Part shown: positions 45,832 to 54,666 of the stretch, in pieces
How the letters are laid out: each line of letters begins with the position of its first letter
Numbering within the stretch: position 1 is the first letter of the stretch
Source: Bacteroidia bacterium
Lineage (GTDB): Bacteria; Bacteroidota; Bacteroidia; Bacteroidales; UBA932
Reading direction: 5' to 3'
Assembly (NCBI GenBank): GCA_021153285.1
Contig: JAGKTT010000010.1
Location: forward strand, 1 to 64,000
DNA length: 64,000 bases
Made by a program: the position numbers and the translations under genes
The notes under the pieces: generated by a model
What the model saw: only the letters and a program-made list of their open reading frames with translations
The model's database searches: none
What the model was told of the DNA's origin: nothing

Positions 45832-47190
45832 TTATCCCTTCATCTTCTTCCAGTTCAACACCGGCAGAACAAAAGAAACCACCGATGCAATGATCCAGAA
45901 CCACGACACCGGCCCGAAGTCATATATATCTCCGGTCACAGACTCCACCGTAAAGCCCTGTATCAGATAACCGCTGACTATATCCTGAAATCCAGCCGCC
46001 ACATAACTCGAAATACCCACCACTCCAAGAGCCGCACCGGTAGCCTTCCTCGGCACAATATCCACAGCCATAAGGCCAGCAACGATACAATACAATACGC
46101 CTGTGGACAAACTGAACAAAGATACATAAAAGATATTAAGTACAAAGCCCCCTCCGACGAACAGAAAGAGAATAAGTGATGAAGTGCTGATAATTCCGGA
46201 CAAAACGGCCGGTCTCGCCCTGTCACCCTTGAACATTCTGTCTGACATCCATCCGGCAAGCACTGTTCCAAGGATTCCGAAAACAGCTGAAAATGCAATG
46301 ACCTGAGAAGCCTGGGCCAGATCGAATCCTCTGGCTTTCTGCAGGAAAAGCACTCCCCACCCAGCCACGGCATATTTCGTTATATATATGAACGCACTCG
46401 ATATCGCAATGACCCAGATACCGGGATGCTTCAGAATCATCTTCTGCAGTTCGCGGGTCGGCATCTTGTCCTCCTTTGTAAGGGTCTCTCCAGAGAGTTC
46501 CTGAACAGAAGGAAGTCCCTTGCTTTCAGGAGTATCAGATACAAAAAGCAGAATGACCGTTGCACCTGCCAGGCCTGCAGATGCCGCAGCTATGAATCCA
46601 GCCTGCCAGCCAAGCCATCCCACAACCAGCGCAAGGAGATTATATGATATGAATTCACCAATATATGGACTGGTGCTGAAAAGACTGTAATAGGACCCTC
46701 TCTTGGACTGAGGGAACCATCGCGAAAGACTGATCACTCCGGGAGCCGAACCCATAGACTGCATCCATCCGTTTATTCCCCACAATATAGCAAAGGATAT
46801 GAATATCAGCATTGTAGGAAGCATATTTCCGAAAAGACCGAAAACTCCCATCAGCAGATTGACTACAGCGGAAATGAAGAGTCCTGTAGCCATAAAACGA
46901 CGGATATTGCAATAATCTGCAATAAATCCGTTCAGAAATTTACCGACTGCATATACGAAAAGCAGGGAGGAACCGATCAGTCCGAGCTGTCCTGCGGATA
47001 GAATACCTTCATCTATCAGCGGCTGCTTGACGACATTGATACTCATTCTGCAGACATAATACAGACTATATGCGACAGTTACGCCCCAGAAAGTACTGTT
47101 GCGTAACGACTTATATGTACGTGCCACATTCTCTGGAGAAACTTTTTCCTTCGACGGTTTGCTTATTCTATAGAATGAGTATAGACCCAT
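45832..47190 (-). CDS. OPA-family MFS transporter (GlpT/UhpT-like)
   Basis: A 452-residue inner-membrane carrier with about 12 helices of the organophosphate:phosphate antiporter family. Visible marks are FWGVTVAYSLYYVCRMSINV, a long loop with FLNGFIADYCNIRRF, and GWMQSMGSAPGVISLSRWFPQSKRG. ATG 47190 (MGLYSFYRISKPSKEK) fits the family better than the start 21 bp upstream. Its substrate is likely a sugar phosphate or glycerol 3-phosphate. A TAACTTTG box lies at 47227-47220. It may be cotranscribed with malQ. Confidence 0.9.
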   Translation of the reverse strand: MGLYSFYRISKPSKEKVSPENVARTYKSLRNSTFWGVTVAYSLYYVCRMSINVVKQPLIDEGILSAGQLGLIGSSLLFVYAVGKFLNGFIADYCNIRRFMATGLFISAVVNLLMGVFGLFGNMLPTMLIFISFAILWGINGWMQSMGSAPGVISLSRWFPQSKRGSYYSLFSTSPYIGEFISYNLLALVVGWLGWQAGFIAAASAGLAGATVILLFVSDTPESKGLPSVQELSGETLTKEDKMPTRELQKMILKHPGIWVIAISSAFIYITKYAVAGWGVLFLQKARGFDLAQASQVIAFSAVFGILGTVLAGWMSDRMFKGDRARPAVLSGIISTSSLILFLFVGGGFVLNIFYVSLFSLSTGVLYCIVAGLMAVDIVPRKATGAALGVVGISSYVAAGFQDIVSGYLIQGFTVESVTGDIYDFGPVSWFWIIASVVSFVLPVLNWKKMKG

Positions 47191-47219
47191 ATTTATTTTT
47201 TTTACAGGCAAAACAGAGA

Positions 47220-47227
47220 CAAAGTTA
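47220..47227 (-). promoter_or_regulatory. -7 box of the OPA transporter-malQ unit
   Basis: TAACTTTG on the minus strand, 29 bp upstream of the chosen start 47190. Confidence 0.55.
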
Positions 47228-47288
47228 AAAAAGAATGATAAAAATCACTAAATTCGCTCGATAATTTGGAAAACATACAGTTCTAAAT

Positions 47289-48380
47289 ATGAAAAGACTT
47301 TTTATCCTCCTCGTTCTTGCGGGCGTTTCATTCATCCTGTCCGCGCAGACACCAAAGAATGTAACTTACACATTCACAGAGGCTTCCGAGCTGAATCTCA
47401 TCGGAAAGATCATCAAGGACACACCTAATCCATACCACAGGGTAGACACTGTAAGATACAAAGGCTTCACCAAGAGCGAGAACAATCAGGTCCGTTGCTC
47501 AGCCGGCCTTGCAGTACTTTTCAAGACCAATTCCAGCGTCATCACAGTTCTGGCCGACTACGGCTATATGAACAGGGGTGCCAATACAATGGGAGTATCC
47601 CTCCGAGGTTACGACCTCTACATCAAGAAGGACGGAGAATGGCTCTACGCCGCATCCAAGGCCAATGCTGACGGAAAGGAAGAGCAGAATCTTGTCCTGA
47701 TCAAGGATATGGACGACTCGATGAAGGAATGTATGCTGTACCTTCCTATCTACAGTGAAGCTTATTCCGTAAAGATCGGAGTACAGGAAGGAGCAGTAAT
47801 CGAATCGATCGAGTCGCCGTTCCGTCACCGTATCGGAATATTCGGTTCCAGCTACACGCAGGGTATCAGCACAAGCCGTCCTGGAATGAGTTATCCTATG
47901 CAGCTTATGCGTATGACAGGCCTCCAGTTCCTCAGTCTGGGATGCAGTGGAAACTGCAAGATGCAGCCATACTTCGCAGATGTCCTCTGCGATGCAGAAG
48001 TGGATGCCTTCGTATTTGACTGTTTCTCGAACCCGGACGCCAAGATGATCGAGGAAAGACTATTCCCGTTCATTGAAAAGATTCAGGCAGCGCACCCTGG
48101 AAAGCCTCTCATTTTCCAGCAGACCATCTATCGTGAAGGCCGTAACTTCTCTCTGAGCGTAGAGACTAAAGAAAGTGCAAAACAGGCTATGGCAGAGAAA
48201 CTTATGAAGGAGGCTATGAAGAAGTACGATGATGTATACTTTATTCAGACCAATGCCACCGACCAGATGCATTCGACTTCAGTCGATGGAATTCATCCGT
48301 CAGACTACGGCTATACTCTCTGGGCTCAGTCCATAAGCAAGCCGATTCTGAAAATCCTGAAGAAATACGGTATCAGATAA
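47289..48380 (+). CDS. Secreted SGNH-family hydrolase
   Basis: A 363-residue exported esterase. Signal peptide MKRLFILLVLAGVSFILSAQ, then an N-terminal beta-sandwich (about 25-175), then the SGNH hydrolase domain. Nucleophile Ser188 lies in FGSSYTQG, the block II glycine in GCSGNCKM, and the catalytic Asp and His in VDGIHPSDYG. Relatives deacetylate carbohydrates, but the substrate here is unknown. It stands alone and ends in a clear terminator. Confidence 0.9.
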   Translation: MKRLFILLVLAGVSFILSAQTPKNVTYTFTEASELNLIGKIIKDTPNPYHRVDTVRYKGFTKSENNQVRCSAGLAVLFKTNSSVITVLADYGYMNRGANTMGVSLRGYDLYIKKDGEWLYAASKANADGKEEQNLVLIKDMDDSMKECMLYLPIYSEAYSVKIGVQEGAVIESIESPFRHRIGIFGSSYTQGISTSRPGMSYPMQLMRMTGLQFLSLGCSGNCKMQPYFADVLCDAEVDAFVFDCFSNPDAKMIEERLFPFIEKIQAAHPGKPLIFQQTIYREGRNFSLSVETKESAKQAMAEKLMKEAMKKYDDVYFIQTNATDQMHSTSVDGIHPSDYGYTLWAQSISKPILKILKKYGIR

Positions 48381-48406
48381 CGCCGTGTATATCAATAAAT
48401 TGCAAG

Positions 48407-48438
48407 AAATGCCTGCTGTATCGCGACAGCAGGCATTT
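48407..48438 (+). terminator. Terminator of the SGNH hydrolase gene
   Basis: 13-bp perfect stem (AAATGCCTGCTGT with ACAGCAGGCATTT) and a 6-base loop, ending TTTT. The same stem core recurs in the purA terminator at 62505. Confidence 0.85.
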
Positions 48439-48475
48439 TGCATATATATCTATCAGTCAGCGACTTACACGCCAC

Positions 48476-49882
48476 CTATAGATGTACTATCTTGCGATAT
48501 CGGGCAGAGAGATAGAGAGTGCGGGCCAGAAGGTGGGCGAAATATGCTCCCATCAGGATGTGCATAGCTATATAGCCATAGCGGGCTGAAGTTTCCGAGC
48601 CGAAGTGTCCCAGGAGAGCAATTCCCACGAACCATACGCCGGCGAATCCCACGACTGCCCAAAGCATCGAATTACGGATGGCTTTGGATGCTGTGGCACC
48701 GATATATATTCCATCCCAGGTAAATGCCGCACAGCCGATTACAGGCATCAGCAACAGCCAGGGAAGATACTCCCGGGAAGCTTCCACCACAGCCACGTCC
48801 GAAGTCATCATCCTCAACAGCGGCACCCCGGCAAAGTGATATATTCCTATGAATATCAGCGCAATACCCATACTCCAGACAAAGGTCCACCTGACTGTCT
48901 GACGGAGCATCGTCTCATCCTTTGCACCGATATATTTTCCGGTCATTGCCTCTCCCGCGTAAGCAAAACCATCAGTAAAATATGAAAATATCATCAGAAG
49001 CTTCATCATAATGGAGCTGACTGCAAGAAGCAGGTCACCATACCGTGCAGAAATCACTGTGAAGCCTATGTAAATAGCTATGAAGCAAAGAGACCGCACG
49101 AAAAGATCTGCATTCATCACAAAGAAACGGCGGGTCTCCCCTCCCTTGAAAACTTCCCTTATGTCCGCCATCGGCAAAACAGAAACGGTATTCTTCCAAT
49201 ATCTGCCGATCAGCAGAGCCAATGCCACGAGCAGTCCGGAATATTGCGCCACCACAGTTCCGGCTGCAATACCGGCGAATCCCATTCCCTCATAAGCCCC
49301 GACACCAAGAGCCAGAACAAAGCTCATCAGGACATTCATTCCATTGACAGTCAGATCCACAGCCATCGGGCTCACACTGTCCTGCATTCCGATGAACCAG
49401 CCCTTGAACGCCATCAGTCCCAATGTAGCCGGAGCCGCCCAGATACGTATAAAGAAATATCGGGAAGCCAGCTCTCTCACCTGAGGGGTACAATCCACGA
49501 CAAGAAAGGCCGCTCTCACGAAGAGCCATTGTATGGCAATCAACACCAATGCGCAGGCAAGCGCAATTCCGACCGCACGGGCCAATATCCTGGCACATTC
49601 CCTCCGATCTCCCCTTCCGAAGGCCTGAGCGGCCAATCCTCCTGTGCCGACACGCAGAAATCCGAAATTCCAATATAGAAGATCGAAGAGCATCGAACCT
49701 ATGGCGATGCCTCCGATCATTGTAGCAGCATTGGCATCAAGATGGCCAGCCACGGCAATATCCACCATACCGACAATCGGGACGGTGATATTGGCCAGAA
49801 TGCTCGGGATGGCCAGTTTAAGGATGTCTTTGTTTATGGAGATTCTCACGTCGCTATGCTCCTCAGAATGACAATTTTGCAT
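48476..49882 (-). CDS. MATE (DinF-like) efflux transporter, N-terminus made by REP repeats
   Basis: About 468 residues with 12 membrane helices; a Na+ or H+ driven drug/organic-cation exporter of the DinF branch. The family homology begins INKDILKLAIPSILANITVPIVGMVDIAVAGHL. What precedes it is REP-like DNA read as protein (NCHSEEHSDVRIS). Possible starts are ATG 49984, 49951, 49909, 49882 or GTG 49849; the native start seems lost. I give ATG 49882 because it is the nearest ATG that does not overlap rsgA. The rest of the gene looks intact. Confidence 0.88.
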   Translation of the reverse strand: MQNCHSEEHSDVRISINKDILKLAIPSILANITVPIVGMVDIAVAGHLDANAATMIGGIAIGSMLFDLLYWNFGFLRVGTGGLAAQAFGRGDRRECARILARAVGIALACALVLIAIQWLFVRAAFLVVDCTPQVRELASRYFFIRIWAAPATLGLMAFKGWFIGMQDSVSPMAVDLTVNGMNVLMSFVLALGVGAYEGMGFAGIAAGTVVAQYSGLLVALALLIGRYWKNTVSVLPMADIREVFKGGETRRFFVMNADLFVRSLCFIAIYIGFTVISARYGDLLLAVSSIMMKLLMIFSYFTDGFAYAGEAMTGKYIGAKDETMLRQTVRWTFVWSMGIALIFIGIYHFAGVPLLRMMTSDVAVVEASREYLPWLLLMPVIGCAAFTWDGIYIGATASKAIRNSMLWAVVGFAGVWFVGIALLGHFGSETSARYGYIAMHILMGAYFAHLLARTLYLSARYRKIVHL

Positions 49883-49930
49883 CGTTCTCAGAATGACAGG
49901 CTTTGTCATTTCGAGCCTGTCGAGAAATCT
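49839..49930. repeat. REP-like repeat cluster between rsgA and MATE gene
   Basis: Three imperfect units: GATTCTCACG...CAGAATGAC (about 49839-49873), CGTTCTCAGAATGACAGG (49883-49900), and GTCATTTCGAGC...GAAATCT (49905-49930). They are of the AGATTCTTCG...CAGAATGAC / GTCATTCCGAG...GAATCT type spread through many Bacteroidetes genomes. The last unit reaches the rsgA stop codon and the first forms the start of the MATE gene. Confidence 0.8.
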
Positions 49931-50966
49931 ATCTATATTTATTTTCTTCATCCAGCATACCAAGATACGAAGAATAGCGGTCATAACTTATCTCTCCAGC
50001 CTCGACAGCCTCCTTCACGGCACATCCCGGCTCGTGGGTATGGGTGCAAGGGGTGAAACGACAATTTTCCGAAGCCTTCAGCATTTCAGGAAAATACAGG
50101 GCTATCTCTTCCTTCTTCAGATCTACCAGACCGAATCCGCGGAGGCCCGGGGTGTCGACGATGAAGCCGAGAGATTCTTCACTGCGTTCAGAATGACAAG
50201 TGGTGAGAGCATACATCTCATAGAAAGTAGTGGTATGCTTACCTTGGAGATGTACATCGGAAATCTCTCCCACACGAGGGTCGAGAGAAGGATCCAAAGC
50301 CTTGATCAGTGAAGACTTACCCACTCCGGAAACCCCTGAAAAAAGTGACACATTACCCTTGCAGGCCTCTCTGAGGGCATCTACTCCTTCTCCTGTGAGC
50401 GCAGAAACTTCCATTACCGGATATCCGGCTCCCTCATAAATTTCGTGGAAGGCATCAAGCATTTCCTTATGTGAATCCCGATATAGATCCACCTTGTTCA
50501 GGACTATTGTCACCGGAATATTATAGACCTCGCAGGTCACGAGGATACGGTCAAGAAACGGAAGCTTGATCTCGGGATAATCGATGGTCGCGATGATGAA
50601 CGCGCGGTCGAGATTGGCCGCAATGATATGGGACTGACGGGATAGATTGGTCGATTTGCGGATGATATAATTCTTCCTTGGGGAAACTGCGGTGATGGCA
50701 GCAGGATTCTCCAACGTCAGGAATTCAAGGCCTATGCAGGCACCATCTTCCGAACGGACCTGTCCGTCCTCACGCACAGCCTCCTGAGGCACTTCTGCCT
50801 GGAAAGACACAATATCGCCCACTGCCACCGGATTGGTAGCCGTGCTGCCCTTCAGCCTGATCTTGCCCCTGAGCACCGCAGGGAAAAGATTCCAATCAGG
50901 AAGCTGTGCCAGCAGATAATGGCTTCCCGTATGCTTTACAACCGTTGCTTGTCCTTTAATCGTCAT
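49929..50966 (-). CDS. rsgA: Ribosome small-subunit GTPase RsgA with in-frame REP insertion
   Basis: A 345-residue circularly permuted GTPase that helps mature the 30S subunit. N-terminal OB domain (about 1-85), then NKVDL (G4), P-loop GVSGVGKSSL and G3 DTPGLRGFG, and a C-terminal zinc domain with C, C, H, C (CRFTPCTHTHEPGC). About 11 residues around C257 (TTCHSERSEES) interrupt the segment between HTTTFYEMYAL and GFIVDTPG. They are encoded by a REP-like repeat and not found in relatives I know. ATG 50966 is chosen because MTIKGQATVV matches the family; the longer frame from 51281 is in an overlapping region. A TATCTTTG box lies 22 bp upstream. Confidence 0.92.
   Translation of the reverse strand: MTIKGQATVVKHTGSHYLLAQLPDWNLFPAVLRGKIRLKGSTATNPVAVGDIVSFQAEVPQEAVREDGQVRSEDGACIGLEFLTLENPAAITAVSPRKNYIIRKSTNLSRQSHIIAANLDRAFIIATIDYPEIKLPFLDRILVTCEVYNIPVTIVLNKVDLYRDSHKEMLDAFHEIYEGAGYPVMEVSALTGEGVDALREACKGNVSLFSGVSGVGKSSLIKALDPSLDPRVGEISDVHLQGKHTTTFYEMYALTTCHSERSEESLGFIVDTPGLRGFGLVDLKKEEIALYFPEMLKASENCRFTPCTHTHEPGCAVKEAVEAGEISYDRYSSYLGMLDEENKYR
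50170..50200. repeat. REP-like repeat inside rsgA
   Basis: AGAGATTCTTCACTGCGTTC followed by AGAATGACAAG. It is 30-odd bp, in frame, and translates on the minus strand as CHSERSEESL. It is close to the repeats at 49839-49930. Confidence 0.85.
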
Positions 50967-50987
50967 CGTTATAAACTGTTTGAGGTG

Positions 50988-50995
50988 CAAAGATA
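50988..50995 (-). promoter_or_regulatory. -7 box of rsgA
   Basis: TATCTTTG on the minus strand, 21 bp upstream of ATG 50966. This position supports that start. Confidence 0.6.
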
Positions 50996-51016
50996 AAGAA
51001 TTTCCGTTTTTATCAT

Positions 51017-51024
51017 TACCTTTG
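51017..51024 (+). promoter_or_regulatory. -7 box of the prenyl synthase gene
   Basis: TACCTTTG on the plus strand, 20 bp before ATG 51045, divergent from rsgA. Confidence 0.6.
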
Positions 51025-51044
51025 TAGGATATAGACTTAATAAT

Positions 51045-52028
51045 ATGATACAGGAGAACCATATCGATACCGCTCTTAAGGAGCTTTTCGAAAATCTGAA
51101 GTTTACAGAAGAGCCGACAGGTCTGTATGACCCATTGAGATATATGATGGAGATCGGTGGAAAGCGTATCCGCCCGAGGCTCTGCCTGACAGCATACTCT
51201 CTTTTCAAGGACAGTTTTGATCAGAACATCCTGGGACCGGCAGCCGCACTCGAGGTATTTCACAGTTTCACCCTGATACACGATGACATAATGGACAAGG
51301 CTGACGTGAGACGCGGAGTGCCTACAGTCTACCGTAAATGGGACGAGAATACAGCGATACTTTCAGGAGACGTAATGTCCATCGAGAGTTACAAACTCAT
51401 TGCAAAAGCACCTGCAGAAGTGCTTCCGGAGGCATTGGACCTTTTCTCGAAGACCGCTGCCGAGGTGTGCGAAGGTCAGCAGTACGATATGGATTTCGAA
51501 GATATGGACTGCGTTCCGATGTCAGACTATATGAAGATGATTGGTCTTAAGACAGCTGTTCTGATCGCCTGCTCGGCTAAAATGGGAGCTGTCATTGCCG
51601 GCGCCTCACCGCAGGACGCTGATCGTCTGTACAATTACGGATACAATCTCGGTCTGGCGTTCCAGATAGCAGACGACTGGCTGGACACATACGGAGATCC
51701 TGCCATATTCGGTAAAGCGATCGGAGGTGATATCGTCAATAACAAGAAGAGCTGGCTGATGACCCGTGCCTTTGAGAAGGCCGGCGACCAGCGCGAAGCC
51801 CTTCTTGAAGCAATGGCAATGCCAGTGGAAACCGCTGAGCAAAGATCAGCGAAGATAGATGCAGTAAGAAGAATCTATGACAGACTCGACGTCGGAGATG
51901 AAGCCCAGCAGGGAATCGTACATCTGCACACTCAGGCTATGGAATATGTAGCTCAGCTGGAGCTTCCTTCTGAAAAGGCAGCCCTTCTGGAAGACTATGC
52001 AAAGAAACTTATAGGTAGAACAAAATAA
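51045..52028 (+). CDS. Polyprenyl diphosphate synthase
   Basis: A 327-residue trans-isoprenyl synthase that extends allylic diphosphates with IPP. The first Asp-rich motif DDIMD is at 80-84 and the second is DDWLDTYGD. The GGKRIRPRL substrate-binding motif lies at 38-46. Likely product is geranyl- to geranylgeranyl diphosphate or a quinone side chain; chain length cannot be read here. Uses IspH-pathway precursors. Confidence 0.93.
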   Translation: MIQENHIDTALKELFENLKFTEEPTGLYDPLRYMMEIGGKRIRPRLCLTAYSLFKDSFDQNILGPAAALEVFHSFTLIHDDIMDKADVRRGVPTVYRKWDENTAILSGDVMSIESYKLIAKAPAEVLPEALDLFSKTAAEVCEGQQYDMDFEDMDCVPMSDYMKMIGLKTAVLIACSAKMGAVIAGASPQDADRLYNYGYNLGLAFQIADDWLDTYGDPAIFGKAIGGDIVNNKKSWLMTRAFEKAGDQREALLEAMAMPVETAEQRSAKIDAVRRIYDRLDVGDEAQQGIVHLHTQAMEYVAQLELPSEKAALLEDYAKKLIGRTK

Positions 52029-52035
52029 CACATTT

Positions 52036-52062
52036 GTCATTCCGAGCGAAGTCGAGGAATCT
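52036..52062. repeat. REP-like repeat before the U32 gene
   Basis: GTCATTCCGAGCGAAGTCGA followed by GGAATCT, a canonical member of the same repeat family as those near rsgA. It ends 12 bp before the apparent original U32 start at 52075. Confidence 0.85.
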
Positions 52063-52099
52063 AAATACTGTAAGATGGAAAAGAAAAAATTAGAAATAG

Positions 52100-53287
52100 A
52101 TGACAGATCTTGCGGAGATCGTACGTATCTGCTCACAATATAATGTAAAGACTTATCTGACCCTCAACATCGCTCTTTTCGGAGAGGATCTTGAGGATAT
52201 GAGACGCACTCTTGATGCAGCCAAGGCAGCAGGCATCACAGCTGTGATCGCTTCGGATATGGCCGCCATCATATATGCTCGCCAGATCGGAGTGGAAGTA
52301 CATATTTCCACCCAGCTCAGCATCTCGAATATAGAGGCTCTTCGCTTCTACGCCCAATTCGCCGATGTGATCGTACTTGCACGAGAGCTCAACCTGGGGC
52401 AGGTCAAGGAAATCAAGAGAATCATCGATGAAGAACAGATATGCGGTCCTTCAGGCCGTATCGTCGAGATCGAGATGTTCGCCCACGGAGCACTCTGTAT
52501 GGCCATTTCGGGCAAATGCTATCTAAGCCTTCACGAGTACGGGGCTTCGGCCAACAGAGGTTCGTGCTTCCAGCTCTGCCGCCGCGCATACAAGGTAGAA
52601 GACAGGGAGACAGGAATGCAGCTGGAGATCGACAATAAATACATAATGTCACCTAAAGACCTGTGTACCATCGAATTTATGGATAAGATCATAGATGCCG
52701 GAGTCACAGTGTTCAAGATAGAAGGACGTGCACGTTCAGCCGAATATGTCAAGAGAGTGGCTTCGTGCTACCGCCGTGCAGCAGATGCAGTGTGCGACGG
52801 CACATATACACCGGAACTCGGAGCATCTTTCAAAGGCGAACTCGAAGAAGTGTTCAACAGAGGTTTCTGGGACGGATACTACCAGGGAGCTAAGATGGGA
52901 GAATGGTGTGATGTCTATGGAAGCACCGCTACCCGCAAGAAGGCATACTGCGGAAAGATCACCAATTGGTTCGGAAAGCTCGGAGTGGCTGAGATTCTTG
53001 TGGAATCATACTCTCTCAAAGTGGGAGACAAGATACTCATCATCGGACCGACATCAGGATGCGTGGAATACATAGTTCCGGAGATCCGTGTGGATCTGAA
53101 ACCTGTACAGGAAGCCGGCAAGGGTGTATACTGTTCTATTCCGATTGACTGGAGCAAGGTAGTACCGGGAGCACGCGAGGAGGCCCTCAGCCTCTGCGGA
53201 GACGGTTGCAACGAGACAGCCTGCCGCGCCATCGAGGAAACCCGTCTGCGCCGCAGTGATAAGGTCTATATCTGGCCGGAAGTCTAG
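52100..53287 (+). CDS. U32 family peptidase/RlhA-like protein, N-terminus deleted
   Basis: A 395-residue U32-family protein; relatives hydroxylate 23S rRNA or act as collagenase-like peptidases. The U32 signature is visible as EMFAHGALCMAISGKCYLSLHEYGASANRGSCFQLCRR. The usual N-terminus (a KIEI-x-APAG barrel start of about 45 residues) is absent. Just upstream, ATG 52075 begins MEKKKLEI, which looks like that lost N-terminus, but it is in another frame and stops after 22 codons. An out-of-frame deletion joining the two ends is likely, so the gene may be a pseudogene. It overlaps recO tail-to-tail by 4 bp. Confidence 0.8.
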   Translation: MTDLAEIVRICSQYNVKTYLTLNIALFGEDLEDMRRTLDAAKAAGITAVIASDMAAIIYARQIGVEVHISTQLSISNIEALRFYAQFADVIVLARELNLGQVKEIKRIIDEEQICGPSGRIVEIEMFAHGALCMAISGKCYLSLHEYGASANRGSCFQLCRRAYKVEDRETGMQLEIDNKYIMSPKDLCTIEFMDKIIDAGVTVFKIEGRARSAEYVKRVASCYRRAADAVCDGTYTPELGASFKGELEEVFNRGFWDGYYQGAKMGEWCDVYGSTATRKKAYCGKITNWFGKLGVAEILVESYSLKVGDKILIIGPTSGCVEYIVPEIRVDLKPVQEAGKGVYCSIPIDWSKVVPGAREEALSLCGDGCNETACRAIEETRLRRSDKVYIWPEV

Positions 53288-53931
53288 GCGAAGAGTTCGC
53301 GGAGGACTTTGAGGGAATTGACATTCACAGCGGATTCGCTGTGGAATTCTATGTAGCGGAGGATTTCCTCCGCTATTTCGTTTCGGACTGTTCCATTAAG
53401 GGGGATGAGCATAGATTCGGCGAAAGAAAGGGTCATAAACCGCTCTGTCACAGGATAATGCTCACCGACAAAAGGCGCCAGGTCCTTGGCCTCGGGACTG
53501 AAGCCGAGGGCTACCGTAAGTTCGAGAAGAAAACGGATATGGAAATTGCTGAAGTCTGTCTGAATACTATCCAGCAGGAGGATATTCTTTTCGCACCACT
53601 CGAAAAGGCCCTGTTCTGCCGCTCCGTCCTTCACCACACGGTAGAGGACCTCGCTCAGGAACATTGTCATCGAGTTTTTGAAGATATTGTTGCGTATTCC
53701 CAGAAGAGAGTGTCTGGAGACAATATTACGAGCAGTGAACAAGTCTGCCTTATTGCTTTCCTGAATATCCGCTTCGAGGATATTGAGAGGGAGGAAGAGA
53801 GACATTGACGCCTTCTTGCCTACGCCTCTCACTAAAAAACTTCGCCGTCCATATTCCCTGCTGAGGGTATGGACGACGAGAGAATTCTCACCGAACTTCG
53901 TGGTGTGCAGAACTATGAGTCCGGTATTCAT
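53284..53931 (-). CDS. recO: DNA repair protein RecO
   Basis: A 215-residue protein that loads RecA with RecR. N-terminal OB fold (MNTGLIVLHTTKFGENSLVVHTLSREYGRRSFLVRG), then a helical domain (LSEVLYRVVKDGAAEQGLFEW). The zinc-finger cysteines of some RecO proteins are absent, as is usual in Bacteroidetes. It starts 3 bp after rdgB, so they are one operon. Confidence 0.9.
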   Translation of the reverse strand: MNTGLIVLHTTKFGENSLVVHTLSREYGRRSFLVRGVGKKASMSLFLPLNILEADIQESNKADLFTARNIVSRHSLLGIRNNIFKNSMTMFLSEVLYRVVKDGAAEQGLFEWCEKNILLLDSIQTDFSNFHIRFLLELTVALGFSPEAKDLAPFVGEHYPVTERFMTLSFAESMLIPLNGTVRNEIAEEILRYIEFHSESAVNVNSLKVLRELFA

Positions 53932-53934
53932 TAT

Positions 53935-54564
53935 TTATCTGTTTTCCTGAAGCCACTGGGCCATTGCGCGAAGGGCCTTGCCTCTGTGGGAGATGGCGTT
54001 CTTCTCATCTTCCGAAATGTCCGCAAGAGTGAGACCTGGATATTCATCAGCGATAAAGATAGGATCGTAACCGAATCCGCCGTTGCCTGACTTCTCACGG
54101 GCAATCTCTCCTTCAAGAGTTCCCTCGAACATCTTTATCTTGCCGTCTATGATCAATGTGACGACGCTTTTGAAACGCGCTCTTCTGGATACCGGCTTGG
54201 TCTTCAGACCGAACTCTTCGGCCATATGTGCCTCGCCTTCGATAACTGAAAGTTCATAAAGAACCTTGTCCATATTGGCGTTGAAGTCCTTTCCTTCTCC
54301 TGCATATCTTGCGGTATAGACTCCCGGAGCTCCGCCAAGAGCATCCACTTCAAGTCCTGTATCGTCTGCAAAGCAGTCGCAGCCGAGCTTGTCATAAAGA
54401 TATTGAGCTTTCTGCAATGAATTGGCTCTCAATGTATTTCCTGTTTCCGGTATATCCTCTTCTATACCTGCCTGTGCGAGGGAAACGAGCTCAAAGCCCT
54501 CACCTAAAATTTCTGATGCTTCACGAAGTTTTCCGATATTGCCCGTTGCAAATACTATTTTCAT
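53935..54564 (-). CDS. rdgB: XTP/dITP diphosphatase
   Basis: A 209-residue Ham1-type pyrophosphatase that removes non-canonical purine nucleotides (ITP, XTP). Visible motifs are FATGNIGKLREASEIL (2-17), CFADDTGLEVDALGGAPGVYTARYAG, GNGGFGYDPIF and SHRGKALR. Length and start are normal. First gene of the rdgB-recO operon. Confidence 0.95.
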   Translation of the reverse strand: MKIVFATGNIGKLREASEILGEGFELVSLAQAGIEEDIPETGNTLRANSLQKAQYLYDKLGCDCFADDTGLEVDALGGAPGVYTARYAGEGKDFNANMDKVLYELSVIEGEAHMAEEFGLKTKPVSRRARFKSVVTLIIDGKIKMFEGTLEGEIAREKSGNGGFGYDPIFIADEYPGLTLADISEDEKNAISHRGKALRAMAQWLQENR

Positions 54565-54589
54565 AATCTTTTCCTACTAAAAACCACTG

Positions 54590-54617
54590 CAAAGGTATAA
54601 ATAATTTCGTATTTTTG
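54590..54617. promoter_or_regulatory. Closely spaced divergent -7 boxes of rdgB and ctpA
   Basis: Minus-strand TACCTTTG (54597-54590) for rdgB and plus-strand TATTTTTG (54610-54617) for the protease gene lie only 12 bp apart, so the two promoters overlap in their upstream parts and may compete. Confidence 0.6.
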
Positions 54618-54666
54618 TGGCATTATATATGAGGACAATAAGGATGCCTCACCAAAGACAGATAAT

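Noticed and set aside
50967..51281. Longer rsgA open frame
   Set aside because: It overlaps the divergent prenyl synthase gene and both promoters; the family start MTIKGQ lies at 50966 after a good -7 box.
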